Below are positions 55,583-63,997 of a stretch of 64,000 bases of DNA, one piece after another. The notes below the pieces were generated by a model, which was given only the letters and a program-made list of their open reading frames with translations, had not been told where the DNA came from and searched no databases. A program made the position numbers and the translations under genes. Origin of the DNA: Acinetobacter tjernbergiae DSM 14971 = CIP 107465 (GTDB lineage Bacteria; Pseudomonadota; Gammaproteobacteria; Pseudomonadales; Moraxellaceae); assembly GCF_000374425.1 (NCBI RefSeq), contig NZ_KB894370.1, positions 28,398-92,397 on the forward strand, read 5' to 3'. The first letter of the stretch is position 1. Every line of letters begins with the position of its first letter.

Positions 55583-55792
55583 ATGAATCAAGAACTAGCA
55601 CTGTCGATTGGCTCTAACATAAGGGAAACTCGAAAAACTAAATCTATTAGCCAAGAACAATTAGCCTTATTAACAACGATTGATCGTAGCTATTTGGGGA
55701 GAATTGAAAGGGGGGAAGTCAGCATTACTGTTGAAAAACTCTATCAAATTTCACAAACACTCAATGTTGACCCTAAAATATTACTCCCGTGA
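55583..55792 (+). CDS. Xre-type helix-turn-helix regulator
   Basis: 69 residues from ATG 55583: LSIGSNIRETRKTKSISQEQ, LALLTTIDRSYLGRIERGEV and a final short helix, a complete Xre domain with nothing else. It is divergent from 55003-55503 and its end overlaps the convergent small recombinase-operon gene by 12 nt. It probably regulates the divergent defence genes. It is the only plus-strand gene of the island. Confidence 0.85.
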   Translation: MNQELALSIGSNIRETRKTKSISQEQLALLTTIDRSYLGRIERGEVSITVEKLYQISQTLNVDPKILLP

Positions 55793-56218
55793 TAAATATT
55801 TTTTAAGAAGATGGGGAGCTAAGAGGTGATCAACTTTCAAGTTGGTTCTAAGTTTTACCTCTTCAATAATATCTATAAGCGTTTCTGTATTCTGATGAAG
55901 CTGTGACTCCAAATCATCAATTTGTGTGCGCAGATTTTTATTGGTGTCCGTAAGAGCCTGCCTTGTCTTTCTATTCACAAAAAGTTGCTGTTCTTTAGTC
56001 TTTAAGTGTAGTGGCGAAATCTGCTCAGATACATACAGCGATATAAGTTTTTTCCGATCAGCCGAACTCAAAGTACTTAGCCCACCTGATATATAGCCCT
56101 TAGCTGTTAGACGACTATGAAGTGCTTTATGCGAAATAGGAGATTTTTCAAAACCTTCAACCAACATCATTTGCAATTCTTGTTCAATGATTTCATCTAA
56201 TTGTTTACCACGTATCAT
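55781..56218 (-). CDS. Small protein of the recombinase operon (TnpC/GmtX-like position)
   Basis: 145 residues from ATG 56218 (MIRGKQLDEI), preceded by AAGGA at the right distance; the open frame starts 17 codons earlier within the preceding gene. An N-terminal helical DNA-binding-like part is followed by a coiled coil (about 70-125: TRQALTDTNKNLRTQIDDLE). Position after the recombinases is that of TnpC in Tn554 or GmtX in gamma-mobile-trio islands; size also fits. No direct sequence recognition. Confidence 0.6.
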   Translation of the reverse strand: MIRGKQLDEIIEQELQMMLVEGFEKSPISHKALHSRLTAKGYISGGLSTLSSADRKKLISLYVSEQISPLHLKTKEQQLFVNRKTRQALTDTNKNLRTQIDDLESQLHQNTETLIDIIEEVKLRTNLKVDHLLAPHLLKKYLSRE

Positions 56219-56219
56219 A

Positions 56220-58544
56220 TCATGCTTCCTTAGACTCAATTTTTTGTTGTTCGATGGCGAACAGTTCACTCAATGTAGTTGGTAATTTAGTAATCGCATC
56301 TCCATAAGGAAAAACGGGAATTGGAATTAAACTATTTTGTCTATCAAGAGCTTTTGTTTTTAAGTCACTTAAATAAAGTATTTTTTGACGTAAATCCTCA
56401 AGCATTTCTCTATATGATAAATCATGAGCTACGATTTGCTCTATTTGTGCAAACTTATCTAGTAATTCATTCAAAGTATGTTGTAAGGCTTCTAATTCAC
56501 CTTTACGGCCAGTTAAAGCAAAGTTTCCACATTGATCACCAGATTGGCATGCAAGGCGTTTAGGGCAATCGTGTACAGCGACTTCACGCATGCATCCACC
56601 AAAAGGCAAGGGGTGTAAACAAGCATGGCGTTGAACTAATGAATTGGCTAATGATTGATCCTCTTTAACCAACTCATTAAAAGATTCAGCAATATCTTGA
56701 AAATATTCATCAAAGAAAGATTCCTTTATATAACTCGCTACTTCATTTTTCGAGTCAAAGGTTTGTAAGTTCATCTTTAAATTATTTTCTAGATCCAATT
56801 TTTCTGAAAAGTACATTAATCCATCATGTTTAATAGAATTAATTGGATATTCTGGCTTGAGTTCTTGCTTAGCATTTTCATAAAGTACCAATTCTTGTTT
56901 TTCTAACAAACTAGCTGTGACCTTACGTTGTTTTAACGCTAAGTGTTGATAATATTGATTCTGCTTGATGTCTACACGCCCCATAAGCATTGCTTGCAAA
57001 TGTTCAGCTAAACCACTGAGAGCTAGAAAAGTATTGATATTGTGCCTTGGTATATGACTGGTAAGCTTGGAATGTTCTGTTTCATTCTCAAGTAAATTAT
57101 ATTTTTCAAAAACAGACCTACTTAAGGAATTTCCAAAAAAGCTATTTATTAACATTCCATTTAGAGGAATGATGTTTGTTTTGTTGATGAAAGCTCTTTG
57201 TAGTGTTGCAGATCTAAACTCATGAATAAAAAGTAGATCTTCATAAGCGATTTTTTCTATTTTTCCTTCATAATTAAAAACATGATCGATAGGATATTCA
57301 GAGTCATAACTGGCTAGACTTTTCACAAATTCGTTAATTTCAATTTTTAAGTAATATTTCTTTACGTCTCTACCTTGTTTATATTCTTTCCACATTGGGA
57401 TGTTCTTAAGAGTTTTTATAATGACTTCGCGCTTTCCAGCATGCCCCCTATAAGTATCTTTTACTCCAAAAACTGTATCTATAAGATCATCAATTTCAAC
57501 GTAATCTTCAGGAATATCGTCAATTTTTTTTGGTAAGAAATCTAAGCAATGTTTTGACCTAATATAATAAAGATGTTCTCTATACTCTTCTGTAAGACCT
57601 AATACCGACTGAAATATTGTCTCAACTAAATTTGCAGATAATGGCTCAACCCAGTGAATTCTAAAGCCAGCTCCTTTCGCACCATGATATTGAATTCCCA
57701 AAGTGTATTGCTTTTTGCCATCTAAAGTTAAATGCTCCTTTGTTACTGGATCAAGAATAGGTTGTTTGATCAATGCATCTGTTTTTAAAAGGATTGCTTC
57801 CGTTGAACGCAAGCCAGTGACGATGAGTAGTAATAAAAGGTTCAAAACAATCTTTTCACCATTCGTTTCACACAAACTGATAAGCGAAACAATATTTATA
57901 AATGTACGAATTGAAATCAGCTTTTCTTTATCAAGATCATTTTCATCTAATTCCAATTGATCAATTAAAGCTTTAGTATTCTTGGCATTTGGAGTTCTAT
58001 TCTGGCGGTTTATGTACAGGTATTTTTGAGAAAATTCTAAAGGTTGTTCAGTAAAAGCGTAATGATTTAACATCTCCTGTAATCTAAAGTATGTACCAGC
58101 ATGATCAGGAAGATTCGTTTTACTCGAATTTTCTGCCAAAATTTCAAAAGACTTATTTAATATTAATGTAGATAAATGGCAGGGATGTATGCTCTCCATT
58201 TTTTCAGCATATAGAGCACTATACCAACGCTTCAGGATTAAAAATTCTGCATATAATTTTTGGGGTGATGCTTTTGAGTTAGATTTACGATAACTAAGAA
58301 TAAGTACAGATTTAATAAACTCTTGGAAAATGGGTTCAATGATATTGTTTTCGATACCTTTCAATTTTTTAATCGTGCCAAAAGTGAAATGTGTTTTACC
58401 ACTTCTAGACAACAACCATCCCGATCCAATTGTACCACCATACCAAGATGAATCGTTCCAATTCCATTTAAAATTAGGCTGTAAATTCTGATTAAAGTAA
58501 TCTTTTTGCTCGTCAATAAAAACACCATATTTTTCAATGTTCAT
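56220..58544 (-). CDS. Large tyrosine recombinase-like protein of the trio (third)
   Basis: 774 residues from ATG 58544 (MNIEKYGVF), with AAGGA 8 nt before; it overlaps the previous stop by 11 nt. The recombinase core is present: VTGLRSTEAILL with the first Arg near 245, SHIPRHNINTFLALSG with the His-x-x-Arg, and GRVDIKQNQYYQHLA with the Tyr. The C-terminal part has a Cys/His cluster (HACLHPLPFGGC, HDCPKRLACQSGDQC) that may bind zinc, then a coiled coil. Much longer than a usual integrase. TnpB of Tn554 and GmtZ are comparable large recombinases. Confidence 0.75.
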   Translation of the reverse strand: MNIEKYGVFIDEQKDYFNQNLQPNFKWNWNDSSWYGGTIGSGWLLSRSGKTHFTFGTIKKLKGIENNIIEPIFQEFIKSVLILSYRKSNSKASPQKLYAEFLILKRWYSALYAEKMESIHPCHLSTLILNKSFEILAENSSKTNLPDHAGTYFRLQEMLNHYAFTEQPLEFSQKYLYINRQNRTPNAKNTKALIDQLELDENDLDKEKLISIRTFINIVSLISLCETNGEKIVLNLLLLLIVTGLRSTEAILLKTDALIKQPILDPVTKEHLTLDGKKQYTLGIQYHGAKGAGFRIHWVEPLSANLVETIFQSVLGLTEEYREHLYYIRSKHCLDFLPKKIDDIPEDYVEIDDLIDTVFGVKDTYRGHAGKREVIIKTLKNIPMWKEYKQGRDVKKYYLKIEINEFVKSLASYDSEYPIDHVFNYEGKIEKIAYEDLLFIHEFRSATLQRAFINKTNIIPLNGMLINSFFGNSLSRSVFEKYNLLENETEHSKLTSHIPRHNINTFLALSGLAEHLQAMLMGRVDIKQNQYYQHLALKQRKVTASLLEKQELVLYENAKQELKPEYPINSIKHDGLMYFSEKLDLENNLKMNLQTFDSKNEVASYIKESFFDEYFQDIAESFNELVKEDQSLANSLVQRHACLHPLPFGGCMREVAVHDCPKRLACQSGDQCGNFALTGRKGELEALQHTLNELLDKFAQIEQIVAHDLSYREMLEDLRQKILYLSDLKTKALDRQNSLIPIPVFPYGDAITKLPTTLSELFAIEQQKIESKEA

Positions 58545-60117
58545 GAATATCATCCTTCCGTAATGCACAACGAGCCATTACAGATTCAATTTCGAATTTA
58601 GTTGACTCATGCACTCGAATCAATGGATTTCTAGATACGCCAATTCCATCTGATAGCTTAATAAGATCATTTATTTCATTTTGTATACTTTCTAAAACAT
58701 GATTATGGTTAGCATCAGTAAAAGGATGAAAGTACATGCAACCATAGCAATTTCGAACTGGTTGAAATAAACATTTGTCCTCATAAGAGCAGCCACCAAT
58801 ATCGTAATGAATTTTACTACCAATATTTCCTAGTACTTTTTTCTGAAACCAATCTTTCTTATAAACTAGCCTTCCAGTCAGGAGCATAGCGATCATTTGT
58901 CTATACAAAGAATTTTTACCAAGTGCTTGCGCTCTAATTTGAGCTAGTTCTGGGGTAGAAAAAATATAATGTCTGGCTGTTACAACAGAAGAATGACCTA
59001 AGATATATGCGATTTCCTCAGCTGAAGAACCTGCCATTGCCAAACTATAGCCAACATGATGCCTAAAATCAGAAAAGGAATACTTTTGCTTTATCATTTC
59101 ACCAGAAAGAACAGCTTCTCTATAGGTTTCAGGAGCAAAATCAAATAATTGTGTATTAATAGCTTTTGAGCAAAAACGTGCAGAATTTTCCCCTAAATCA
59201 AATAACTTATCTTTTGGACTTAAGTTAAATCGTTCAATATAAGCAATAATAATTTCAGCAACTTCTTCTGGTAATTTCACTGCGATCTTTTCATGTACAT
59301 AACGTGCTTGTTTTGCATAGGGAACTAGTATGCTATAGCGATGAAAATAATCAGTAGTACGTGTGGTATCTATTTTTATGTCTTCAGCAGATAGCTTTGC
59401 TAATTGTACAGGTCTAAGACCAGTTACATACACCAAACCAAGTATTGATGAGTAAAGTAGTGTTTGTTCATCGATACCCTGAAAATCATCTTTGATAACT
59501 TGGTTTAACTTGATAAAGCCTTGTTGAATCATTGAAATTAAAGGAGAATCTATTGTATCTTCATATTCCTGATAGAATAAATTTGAGTTAAACGACTTAG
59601 GTCTAGGAATAAACTCAAGTTCAAAATCATCTTCAATATCAAAGTTAGGAAAGCCTTCTAAAATTAGAAGTCTCAGTAAAAATTTTATATGTGCATAAGT
59701 ATTATGATGATTTTCTTGAGGTGCAATTTCTATTAATAGTTGTTTTAAAGTTTCATAATTTAAATGTAAATTGTTATTTTTTAAAAAATTTATTAAAAAA
59801 TTAAAAGAATAAATTTTTCTACTCAAAAAAGATGGTGTATTTTTCTGAATAAAGGCTATCAGAAAAAATTTAGCTAAAGTCATCTCATCTTCAGAAAAGC
59901 TTGAGAAATCTAAGTTTTCTTTCTGACCAGAATAATAAAAGTTCCAAATATTATTTGTAGAATTGATAAACTTATCGTCAAATTTATCTGCAACTAAGAA
60001 TTTAACGACTTTTGGTGTTTTTTTACTTAGATTCTGAAGAGCCATTATCTGTTGATCATTAAAAACTGATACAGAATGTTGTTCCTGAAAACCTTCAAAA
60101 AGATCAAATTGCTCCAT
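58534..60117 (-). CDS. Tyrosine recombinase of the trio (second)
   Basis: 527 residues. Catalytic residues visible: Arg235 in VTGLRPVQLA, D350-F-R352-H-H in FSDFRHHVG, His375 in LGHSSVVT and Tyr384 in ARHYIFSTPE. After the core, a Cys set GGCSYEDKCLFQPVRNCYGC (four Cys) suggests a zinc site. It begins 3 nt after the first recombinase and overlaps the third, so the operon is tightly coupled. Confidence 0.85.
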   Translation of the reverse strand: MEQFDLFEGFQEQHSVSVFNDQQIMALQNLSKKTPKVVKFLVADKFDDKFINSTNNIWNFYYSGQKENLDFSSFSEDEMTLAKFFLIAFIQKNTPSFLSRKIYSFNFLINFLKNNNLHLNYETLKQLLIEIAPQENHHNTYAHIKFLLRLLILEGFPNFDIEDDFELEFIPRPKSFNSNLFYQEYEDTIDSPLISMIQQGFIKLNQVIKDDFQGIDEQTLLYSSILGLVYVTGLRPVQLAKLSAEDIKIDTTRTTDYFHRYSILVPYAKQARYVHEKIAVKLPEEVAEIIIAYIERFNLSPKDKLFDLGENSARFCSKAINTQLFDFAPETYREAVLSGEMIKQKYSFSDFRHHVGYSLAMAGSSAEEIAYILGHSSVVTARHYIFSTPELAQIRAQALGKNSLYRQMIAMLLTGRLVYKKDWFQKKVLGNIGSKIHYDIGGCSYEDKCLFQPVRNCYGCMYFHPFTDANHNHVLESIQNEINDLIKLSDGIGVSRNPLIRVHESTKFEIESVMARCALRKDDIHEH

Positions 60118-60120
60118 TAT

Positions 60121-61299
60121 TTATATTTTCCATAATTCTTGTGATATACGTTGCAAATTCATGAGGTTAGCACTATCAACAATAAATCTTTTTGCATAGT
60201 AACTTGGCATTATACTGTTAGCGCTCCAACCACCTAAGACACGTAGATCTTCTAGTGCTTTTTTCATAATTTCATCATTGCTTTGATTTAATGGTGATGC
60301 ACTTTCGTTTCGATATTTTTTTATAGCAAAAGCCAAAGTGATATATGCCCATGTATGACGACATACATGAGGGGTTAACTTCTGAATTGAGTCAATATTT
60401 GTATCATCAAAATATACAGGATGTGAAGCCCTAAATGCTTGTTCTATCGCCTTAAAAATTGCATTGATGGATGAGTAGCTTAGTGGAGAGTAGGGTGGTT
60501 TAAGTGATGTAAATAAGATATCTGAATTATTGAAATTCCTTATTTTTTCTATGTATAGCATCAAAAATTTATAATCCATACTATCTAGTTTTATAACTCT
60601 ATAAGATTGCTCGTTTTTTATGCTAGGTTTTCTCTGTCTGGAATCATGTTCATCATCTGTATTAGCTATTATGAGACTATATGAGTCAGAGTTGAGAGAT
60701 TTTTTTATTGATCTTTTTGTGAGAAGCATTAGTTCACCAACCCGTAAACCGTAGTTCATCATAAGATGTACCATCAAAAAATTACGAAGTTGATGTGATC
60801 TCGTTGAGAATGGATTGTCTATATTTATATTAGCTGTCTGGTCTGGGCGAATAATTTTATAAAGCATAACCACCATTTCATTAGTTAAGCTTTTAAAGTT
60901 ATGATTAATTTCACTTTTTACAGTTAAACTATATTTAGAAAATTTACTAAAAATCCTTTTTTTGTTTAATAAGAACAAATCTATTTTTTTCCTACGATTT
61001 GTTAACTCTTTGATTGTAATATCTTGATAACGGATGTTCCAATATTCATCTAAAAGATACACGAAATATTTAAACAATGACCTCAAACGCTGTGTAATGG
61101 TCATATAGTTAGCATCTACATTTGATCTAAGTCTAATCAAATTTGTTTCTAATTTTTTATTATTTTCTAAGAAAACAATAAAGTTATCGATTTCATTCAA
61201 AAAAATCTCAGGTTCATATTTGGAAGATAAAAATGACTCACAGAACAAAGTTGAATATTTCTGATGCCAAAACTCATACCAAAACTTTAGTGCCAGCAT
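60121..61299 (-). CDS. Tyrosine recombinase of the trio (first)
   Basis: 392 residues. Arg186 in MNYGLRVGELML, H311-x-x-R314 in TPHVCRHTWAYI, LGGWSANSIMPSYYAKRF with Gly-Gly-Trp at 355-358 and the Tyr at 367 or 368. It resembles GmtY or Tn554 TnpA in size and place. First gene of the operon reading away from the dif-like site. No clear ribosome site before ATG 61299. Confidence 0.85.
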   Translation of the reverse strand: MLALKFWYEFWHQKYSTLFCESFLSSKYEPEIFLNEIDNFIVFLENNKKLETNLIRLRSNVDANYMTITQRLRSLFKYFVYLLDEYWNIRYQDITIKELTNRRKKIDLFLLNKKRIFSKFSKYSLTVKSEINHNFKSLTNEMVVMLYKIIRPDQTANINIDNPFSTRSHQLRNFLMVHLMMNYGLRVGELMLLTKRSIKKSLNSDSYSLIIANTDDEHDSRQRKPSIKNEQSYRVIKLDSMDYKFLMLYIEKIRNFNNSDILFTSLKPPYSPLSYSSINAIFKAIEQAFRASHPVYFDDTNIDSIQKLTPHVCRHTWAYITLAFAIKKYRNESASPLNQSNDEIMKKALEDLRVLGGWSANSIMPSYYAKRFIVDSANLMNLQRISQELWKI

Positions 61300-61447
61300 A
61301 TCTGATTGTTGTGTGGCAAAACTTTGAAATCTCAGGACAGTCGTAGAATAGAGAAAAGGATAGAGACAATGTGAAATGTTATTTTATATAAGTGATTGAT
61401 TTTAGGTTAAACAAAGAGGTCTATGAACTTAAAGTATCATGTACTCA

Positions 61448-61475
61448 ATTTAACATAATATACATTATACGTAAT
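61448..61475 (-). other. dif-like XerC/XerD recombination site
   Basis: Read on the minus strand: XerC arm ATTACGTATAA, centre TGTATA, XerD arm TTATGTTAAAT. Against the E. coli dif as remembered, the centre and the XerD arm are identical and the XerC arm shares 7 of 11 bases (24 of 28 in total). It is the chromosomal dif or a prophage attachment junction derived from it. It lies between the recombinase operon and the filamentous-phage genes. Confidence 0.85.
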
Positions 61476-61486
61476 TATTACAATGT

Positions 61487-61514
61487 AAGCCTTTGATATA
61501 CAAAGGCTTTTTAT
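61487..61514 (+). terminator. Hairpin with T tail next to dif
   Basis: AAGCCTTTG (61487-61495), loop ATATA, CAAAGGCTT (61501-61509), then TTTTAT on the plus strand. Oriented to stop plus-strand transcription, although the adjacent phage genes run the other way; the stem may still protect their 3' end. Confidence 0.55.
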
Positions 61515-61829
61515 TTAAGTTGTTCTGCTTGGTTGCGGTAATTTGACATCAACAACAACATATTTAACGCCTTTACCACTTGTGACCATGTCAAATGTGA
61601 TTTGAGCTTCAATTGGAAAATCTGATTGTTTGAATTGACGTAGAGATTTAATGTTTGCTGAATCTTGCCAGTTGAAAGTCTCACAACCATTCCCAATAGA
61701 ATTACCTTGAGATAAATCCATTGGGATTTGACAAAATAGCTGCACATGATCGTAATGACGGCCACTACCATCATCAGGTTTGAAATCAACAGCTTTAGCA
61801 CCTAATATTTTTACAGTTGATGTATGCAT
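61515..61829 (-). CDS. Filamentous phage ssDNA-binding-like protein
   Basis: 104 residues, beta-rich (VKILGAKAVDFKPDDGSGRH; HVQLFCQIPMDLSQGN; FPIEAQITFDMVTSGKGVKY), matching the small protein that follows the replication initiator in Acinetobacter and Neisseria-type inoviruses. Expected to coat single-stranded phage DNA. Its ATG overlaps the initiator stop (TAATG), with GGAGA upstream. Confidence 0.65.
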   Translation of the reverse strand: MHTSTVKILGAKAVDFKPDDGSGRHYDHVQLFCQIPMDLSQGNSIGNGCETFNWQDSANIKSLRQFKQSDFPIEAQITFDMVTSGKGVKYVVVDVKLPQPSRTT

Positions 61830-63016
61830 TACATTCTCCGAGCAGTTATAAGCACATGATCGAGTCGCTTGGGAAATGCAAGCGGATCAGAGCAACAAAT
61901 TAAATTGATGAGTTCTTCAGGTTCGAATACGTCTTTAAAGACGTTGATGTATTTACCGTATTGATGTTTAAGATTCTCAATAGCAGTTTGGAAATTGATT
62001 TGAGCCGTTTTAGTAATTGTTTCTATACGTTCGGGCTGTATATGTTCAGCTAGATCACGGAAACATGGATAAGCAGCGATAAAATATTCACTGGGCGCAA
62101 GAAGCATATCAAATGGTAAAATACGATCTATAGATTTAAATTCGACTTCTGCACGTTGCCAATTGTCGTCAGGATCGCCCTCAGCGCGACCTTTTTCATA
62201 TATTCTCAAATACTTACCTGAATCACGACTACCGATACATAAAGTACGACCTTTACCGTTTGGTCTGCGCCAATTGCCTTTATGTTCGATATTTGGCGCA
62301 CGATTACCAAGTTGAAAGCCACCTAGCGCATCTTGCATATTGCCCCAATCAACAGAAACGTATTTACCTTCAAAATCATCATGTGCAATATCAACACGAG
62401 TCAATTTAGGACGTTTAGCTTGAGTAACTAAAAAATGATAAAGCCTTAATTCCCAACCAGATTTAGCAAAGCTACAACCACGTCCATTGATCATAATCAA
62501 GATTGTATTACGCTGACCACCAATACAAACGAAACCGAAATCCTCACCAAGCACATAGCTTTGGCTATAGAAATTGAGACCACTAGGTCTACGGTAAGCC
62601 GTTTTAAAACCAAATATGTGTTCAAGGTGATCATCCAGTTCTGAAACAGCAGCTAGATAACGGTGATCATCAAGTACATATTCGTCATCTGTTTCGTATT
62701 TAGATACTTGGAAGCCTGATGCATGAGTAATCGTGCCAAGTGTTTCAATACCACAAGTCAGATTGACCCAATCAACGACAGCTATTTCATTGTCAGCAGG
62801 CATTCTATATTCAACATGCTTTACACCATCGTTGGTCATAATCATATGAGTATGAGGAATGGCATATAAAGGATCATGTTGATACGGGAGATCGGCGAAT
62901 TGTGGACGAGTATCAGATTTCTTTACCCCCATCTTATTAATGGGGGTTACAACTGCCGATTTTTTCATTCCCCCCGATAATGCAGTGGGGATTGGTTGTT
63001 TTTTATACTTATCCAT
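61829..63016 (-). CDS. Phage replication initiation protein (Rep_trans / NGO0469-like, RstA type)
   Basis: 395 residues from ATG 63016, which overlaps the upstream stop as TGATG and has GGGA 8 nt before; a TTG two codons earlier is less likely. The rolling-circle initiator pattern is present: GRGCSFAKSGWELRLYHFL, then KLTRVDIAHDDFEG around residue 200, and LRIYEKGRAEGDPDDNWQRAEVE, where the Tyr-Glu-Lys and later Glu are typical of this family. It nicks the phage origin to start single-strand synthesis. The origin is not located. Confidence 0.85.
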   Translation of the reverse strand: MDKYKKQPIPTALSGGMKKSAVVTPINKMGVKKSDTRPQFADLPYQHDPLYAIPHTHMIMTNDGVKHVEYRMPADNEIAVVDWVNLTCGIETLGTITHASGFQVSKYETDDEYVLDDHRYLAAVSELDDHLEHIFGFKTAYRRPSGLNFYSQSYVLGEDFGFVCIGGQRNTILIMINGRGCSFAKSGWELRLYHFLVTQAKRPKLTRVDIAHDDFEGKYVSVDWGNMQDALGGFQLGNRAPNIEHKGNWRRPNGKGRTLCIGSRDSGKYLRIYEKGRAEGDPDDNWQRAEVEFKSIDRILPFDMLLAPSEYFIAAYPCFRDLAEHIQPERIETITKTAQINFQTAIENLKHQYGKYINVFKDVFEPEELINLICCSDPLAFPKRLDHVLITARRM

Positions 63017-63234
63017 CAGCAAATTCCCATAGCTCTGAAATTATCGTTTTCAGCTTTGATAGCGTCACAGTAAGCAGCAACTTTAGGATTCTTAAAGCCC
63101 CACTGGATCATCGTTGATTCAATGTAAAAAAGAACAAGCTCAGTCTCGAAAGCTGGATTGCCCCCTACAATTAGTTCGACTCCCCGATCATGAATAATCT
63201 TGGCTACGATCTCAAAAGCTAATTCTTTTTCCAT
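63016..63234 (-). CDS. Small phage protein of unknown function
   Basis: 72 residues from ATG 63234 (MEKELAFEIV); a GTG 5 codons upstream is also in frame. Helical. It overlaps the replication initiator gene and is the first gene of the minus-strand phage operon. No clear ribosome site. Not recognised. Confidence 0.6.
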   Translation of the reverse strand: MEKELAFEIVAKIIHDRGVELIVGGNPAFETELVLFYIESTMIQWGFKNPKVAAYCDAIKAENDNFRAMGIC

Positions 63235-63245
63235 TTTATGATTTA

Positions 63246-63287
63246 TCACAAATGATATTTATTGGATTTATAACATCTAATTTGTGA
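63246..63287. promoter_or_regulatory. Inverted repeat in the phage divergent control region
   Basis: TCACAAAT (63246-63253) and ATTTGTGA (63280-63287) form perfect 8-bp arms between the divergent phage operons. A second pair, ACATATCAT and ATGATGTGT with one mismatch, lies just to the right (63295-63334). Likely operators of the RHH regulator. Confidence 0.45.
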
Positions 63288-63348
63288 TTTCGCAACATAT
63301 CATAAAATATAAATCAGATATGATGTGTTACTTTCAGGAGAATAGACA

Positions 63349-63543
63349 ATGGCTGTTACAGTTAGACTCAGAGACGATGAAGAAGAAATGGTCAAAGATG
63401 CGACATTGGAAATGATGTTTGAGACGAAGATAAGAATCAAAGAATCAGACGTAATACACACACTAATTAGGAAATACTTGAAAGATATAAAAACAGAGGA
63501 TGTGATGAAATACAGAGCCGAAATACTTAAAAAAGACGATTAA
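63349..63543 (+). CDS. Ribbon-helix-helix (CopG-like) regulator of the phage
   Basis: 64 residues: N-terminal strand AVTVRLRDDEEEM, then two helices (KDATLEMMF; KESDVIHTLIRKYLKDI) as in RHH repressors. AGGAG 8 nt before ATG. It is divergent from the replication operon, the place of RstR in CTX and RS1, so it probably represses replication genes, although RstR itself has a different fold. Confidence 0.7.
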   Translation: MAVTVRLRDDEEEMVKDATLEMMFETKIRIKESDVIHTLIRKYLKDIKTEDVMKYRAEILKKDD

Positions 63544-63605
63544 TTGTTATCGTTGATCCTGACTACTAAATGCCCAAATATCAAAAAATCCATGAGGTGA
63601 AAATC

Positions 63606-63791
63606 ATGGATTTAAAAGGAAACAAAATGAAAGTATTAGGAATAGTTCTGATTCTACTTGGAATAGGATTTGGTATTTTAAGTATCGTATTATTAATAAA
63701 AGCAATATTCCAAATCAAGGAATTAAAAAACAAAGATATCAAAATAGAATTTAAATACTCAGAAAATAAGAAAAAAGAAGATAATTCATAG
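63606..63791 (+). CDS. Small single-pass membrane protein
   Basis: 61 residues from ATG 63606 with GAGGTG upstream (the open frame starts 12 codons earlier without a site). One membrane helix: VLGIVLILLGIGFGILSIVL, then a charged Lys-rich tail. It might be a membrane peptide or immunity-type protein; too short to be placed. Lies 62 nt after the RHH gene. Confidence 0.5.
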   Translation: MDLKGNKMKVLGIVLILLGIGFGILSIVLLIKAIFQIKELKNKDIKIEFKYSENKKKEDNS

Positions 63792-63805
63792 TTATGCCCT
63801 GCGCT

Positions 63806-63841
63806 TCTCCTCCTCCTCCTCGTCCCTCGTCGTCGTCGTCA
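63806..63841. repeat. Low-complexity CTC / GTC trinucleotide tract
   Basis: A run of CTC units followed by GTC units, GC-rich and sharply different from the surrounding AT-rich DNA. It lies between the last phage gene and the att hairpin. Confidence 0.8.
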
Positions 63842-63858
63842 GTGCTTGGGCAACTTCG

Positions 63859-63997
63859 ATATACGCATAATGAGCATTGATGTTAAATGCCGTTCGAGTG
63901 CGCTTGAAAGCATAGCATCATTGACAAAAAACTCACTGGAGACTCTCCAGTGAGTTTTTTTGTACAACGAAAACGGCAAATAACATAATGCGGATAT
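63859..63997. other. Candidate phage attP(+)-like hairpin made of two inverted dif-like sites
   Basis: ATATACGCATAATG (63859-63872) pairs with 63984-63997 (12 of 14) and TTAAATGCCGTT (63883-63894) pairs with 63972-63983 (10 of 12). A 10-nt bulge (63873-63882) lies between the XerC-like and XerD-like arms. CTX-type phages integrate through just such a folded single-strand site with a bulge between the Xer arms. The right copy has the same orientation as the dif-like site at 61448 and may be the right attachment junction. Confidence 0.6.
63930..63961 (+). terminator. Strong terminator inside the att hairpin
   Basis: AACTCACTGGAGA (63930-63942), C, TCTCCAGTGAGTT (63944-63956), followed by T to 63961 and preceded by A. 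Perfect stem, so it works on either strand. Confidence 0.9.

Larger units (their letters stand above)
45800..61440 (-). mobile_element. Defence island with a terminal tyrosine-recombinase operon
   Basis: A run of minus-strand, very AT-rich genes: unknown HEXXH protein, IS remnant, retron, Avs-like nuclease-NTPase, small regulators, and at the right end three tyrosine recombinases plus one small gene. Recombinase trios with a small partner mark Tn554-like transposons, RIT elements and gamma-mobile-trio islands, which carry defence cargo. The ends are not defined: no terminal inverted repeat was found. The right end is between 61300 and the dif-like site at 61448, the left end probably between 45300 and 45805. 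Confidence 0.5.

Noticed and set aside
63792..63840. CRISPR or VNTR array at the phage end
   Set aside because: Imperfect CTC/GTC triplets only, no spacers; low-complexity DNA.
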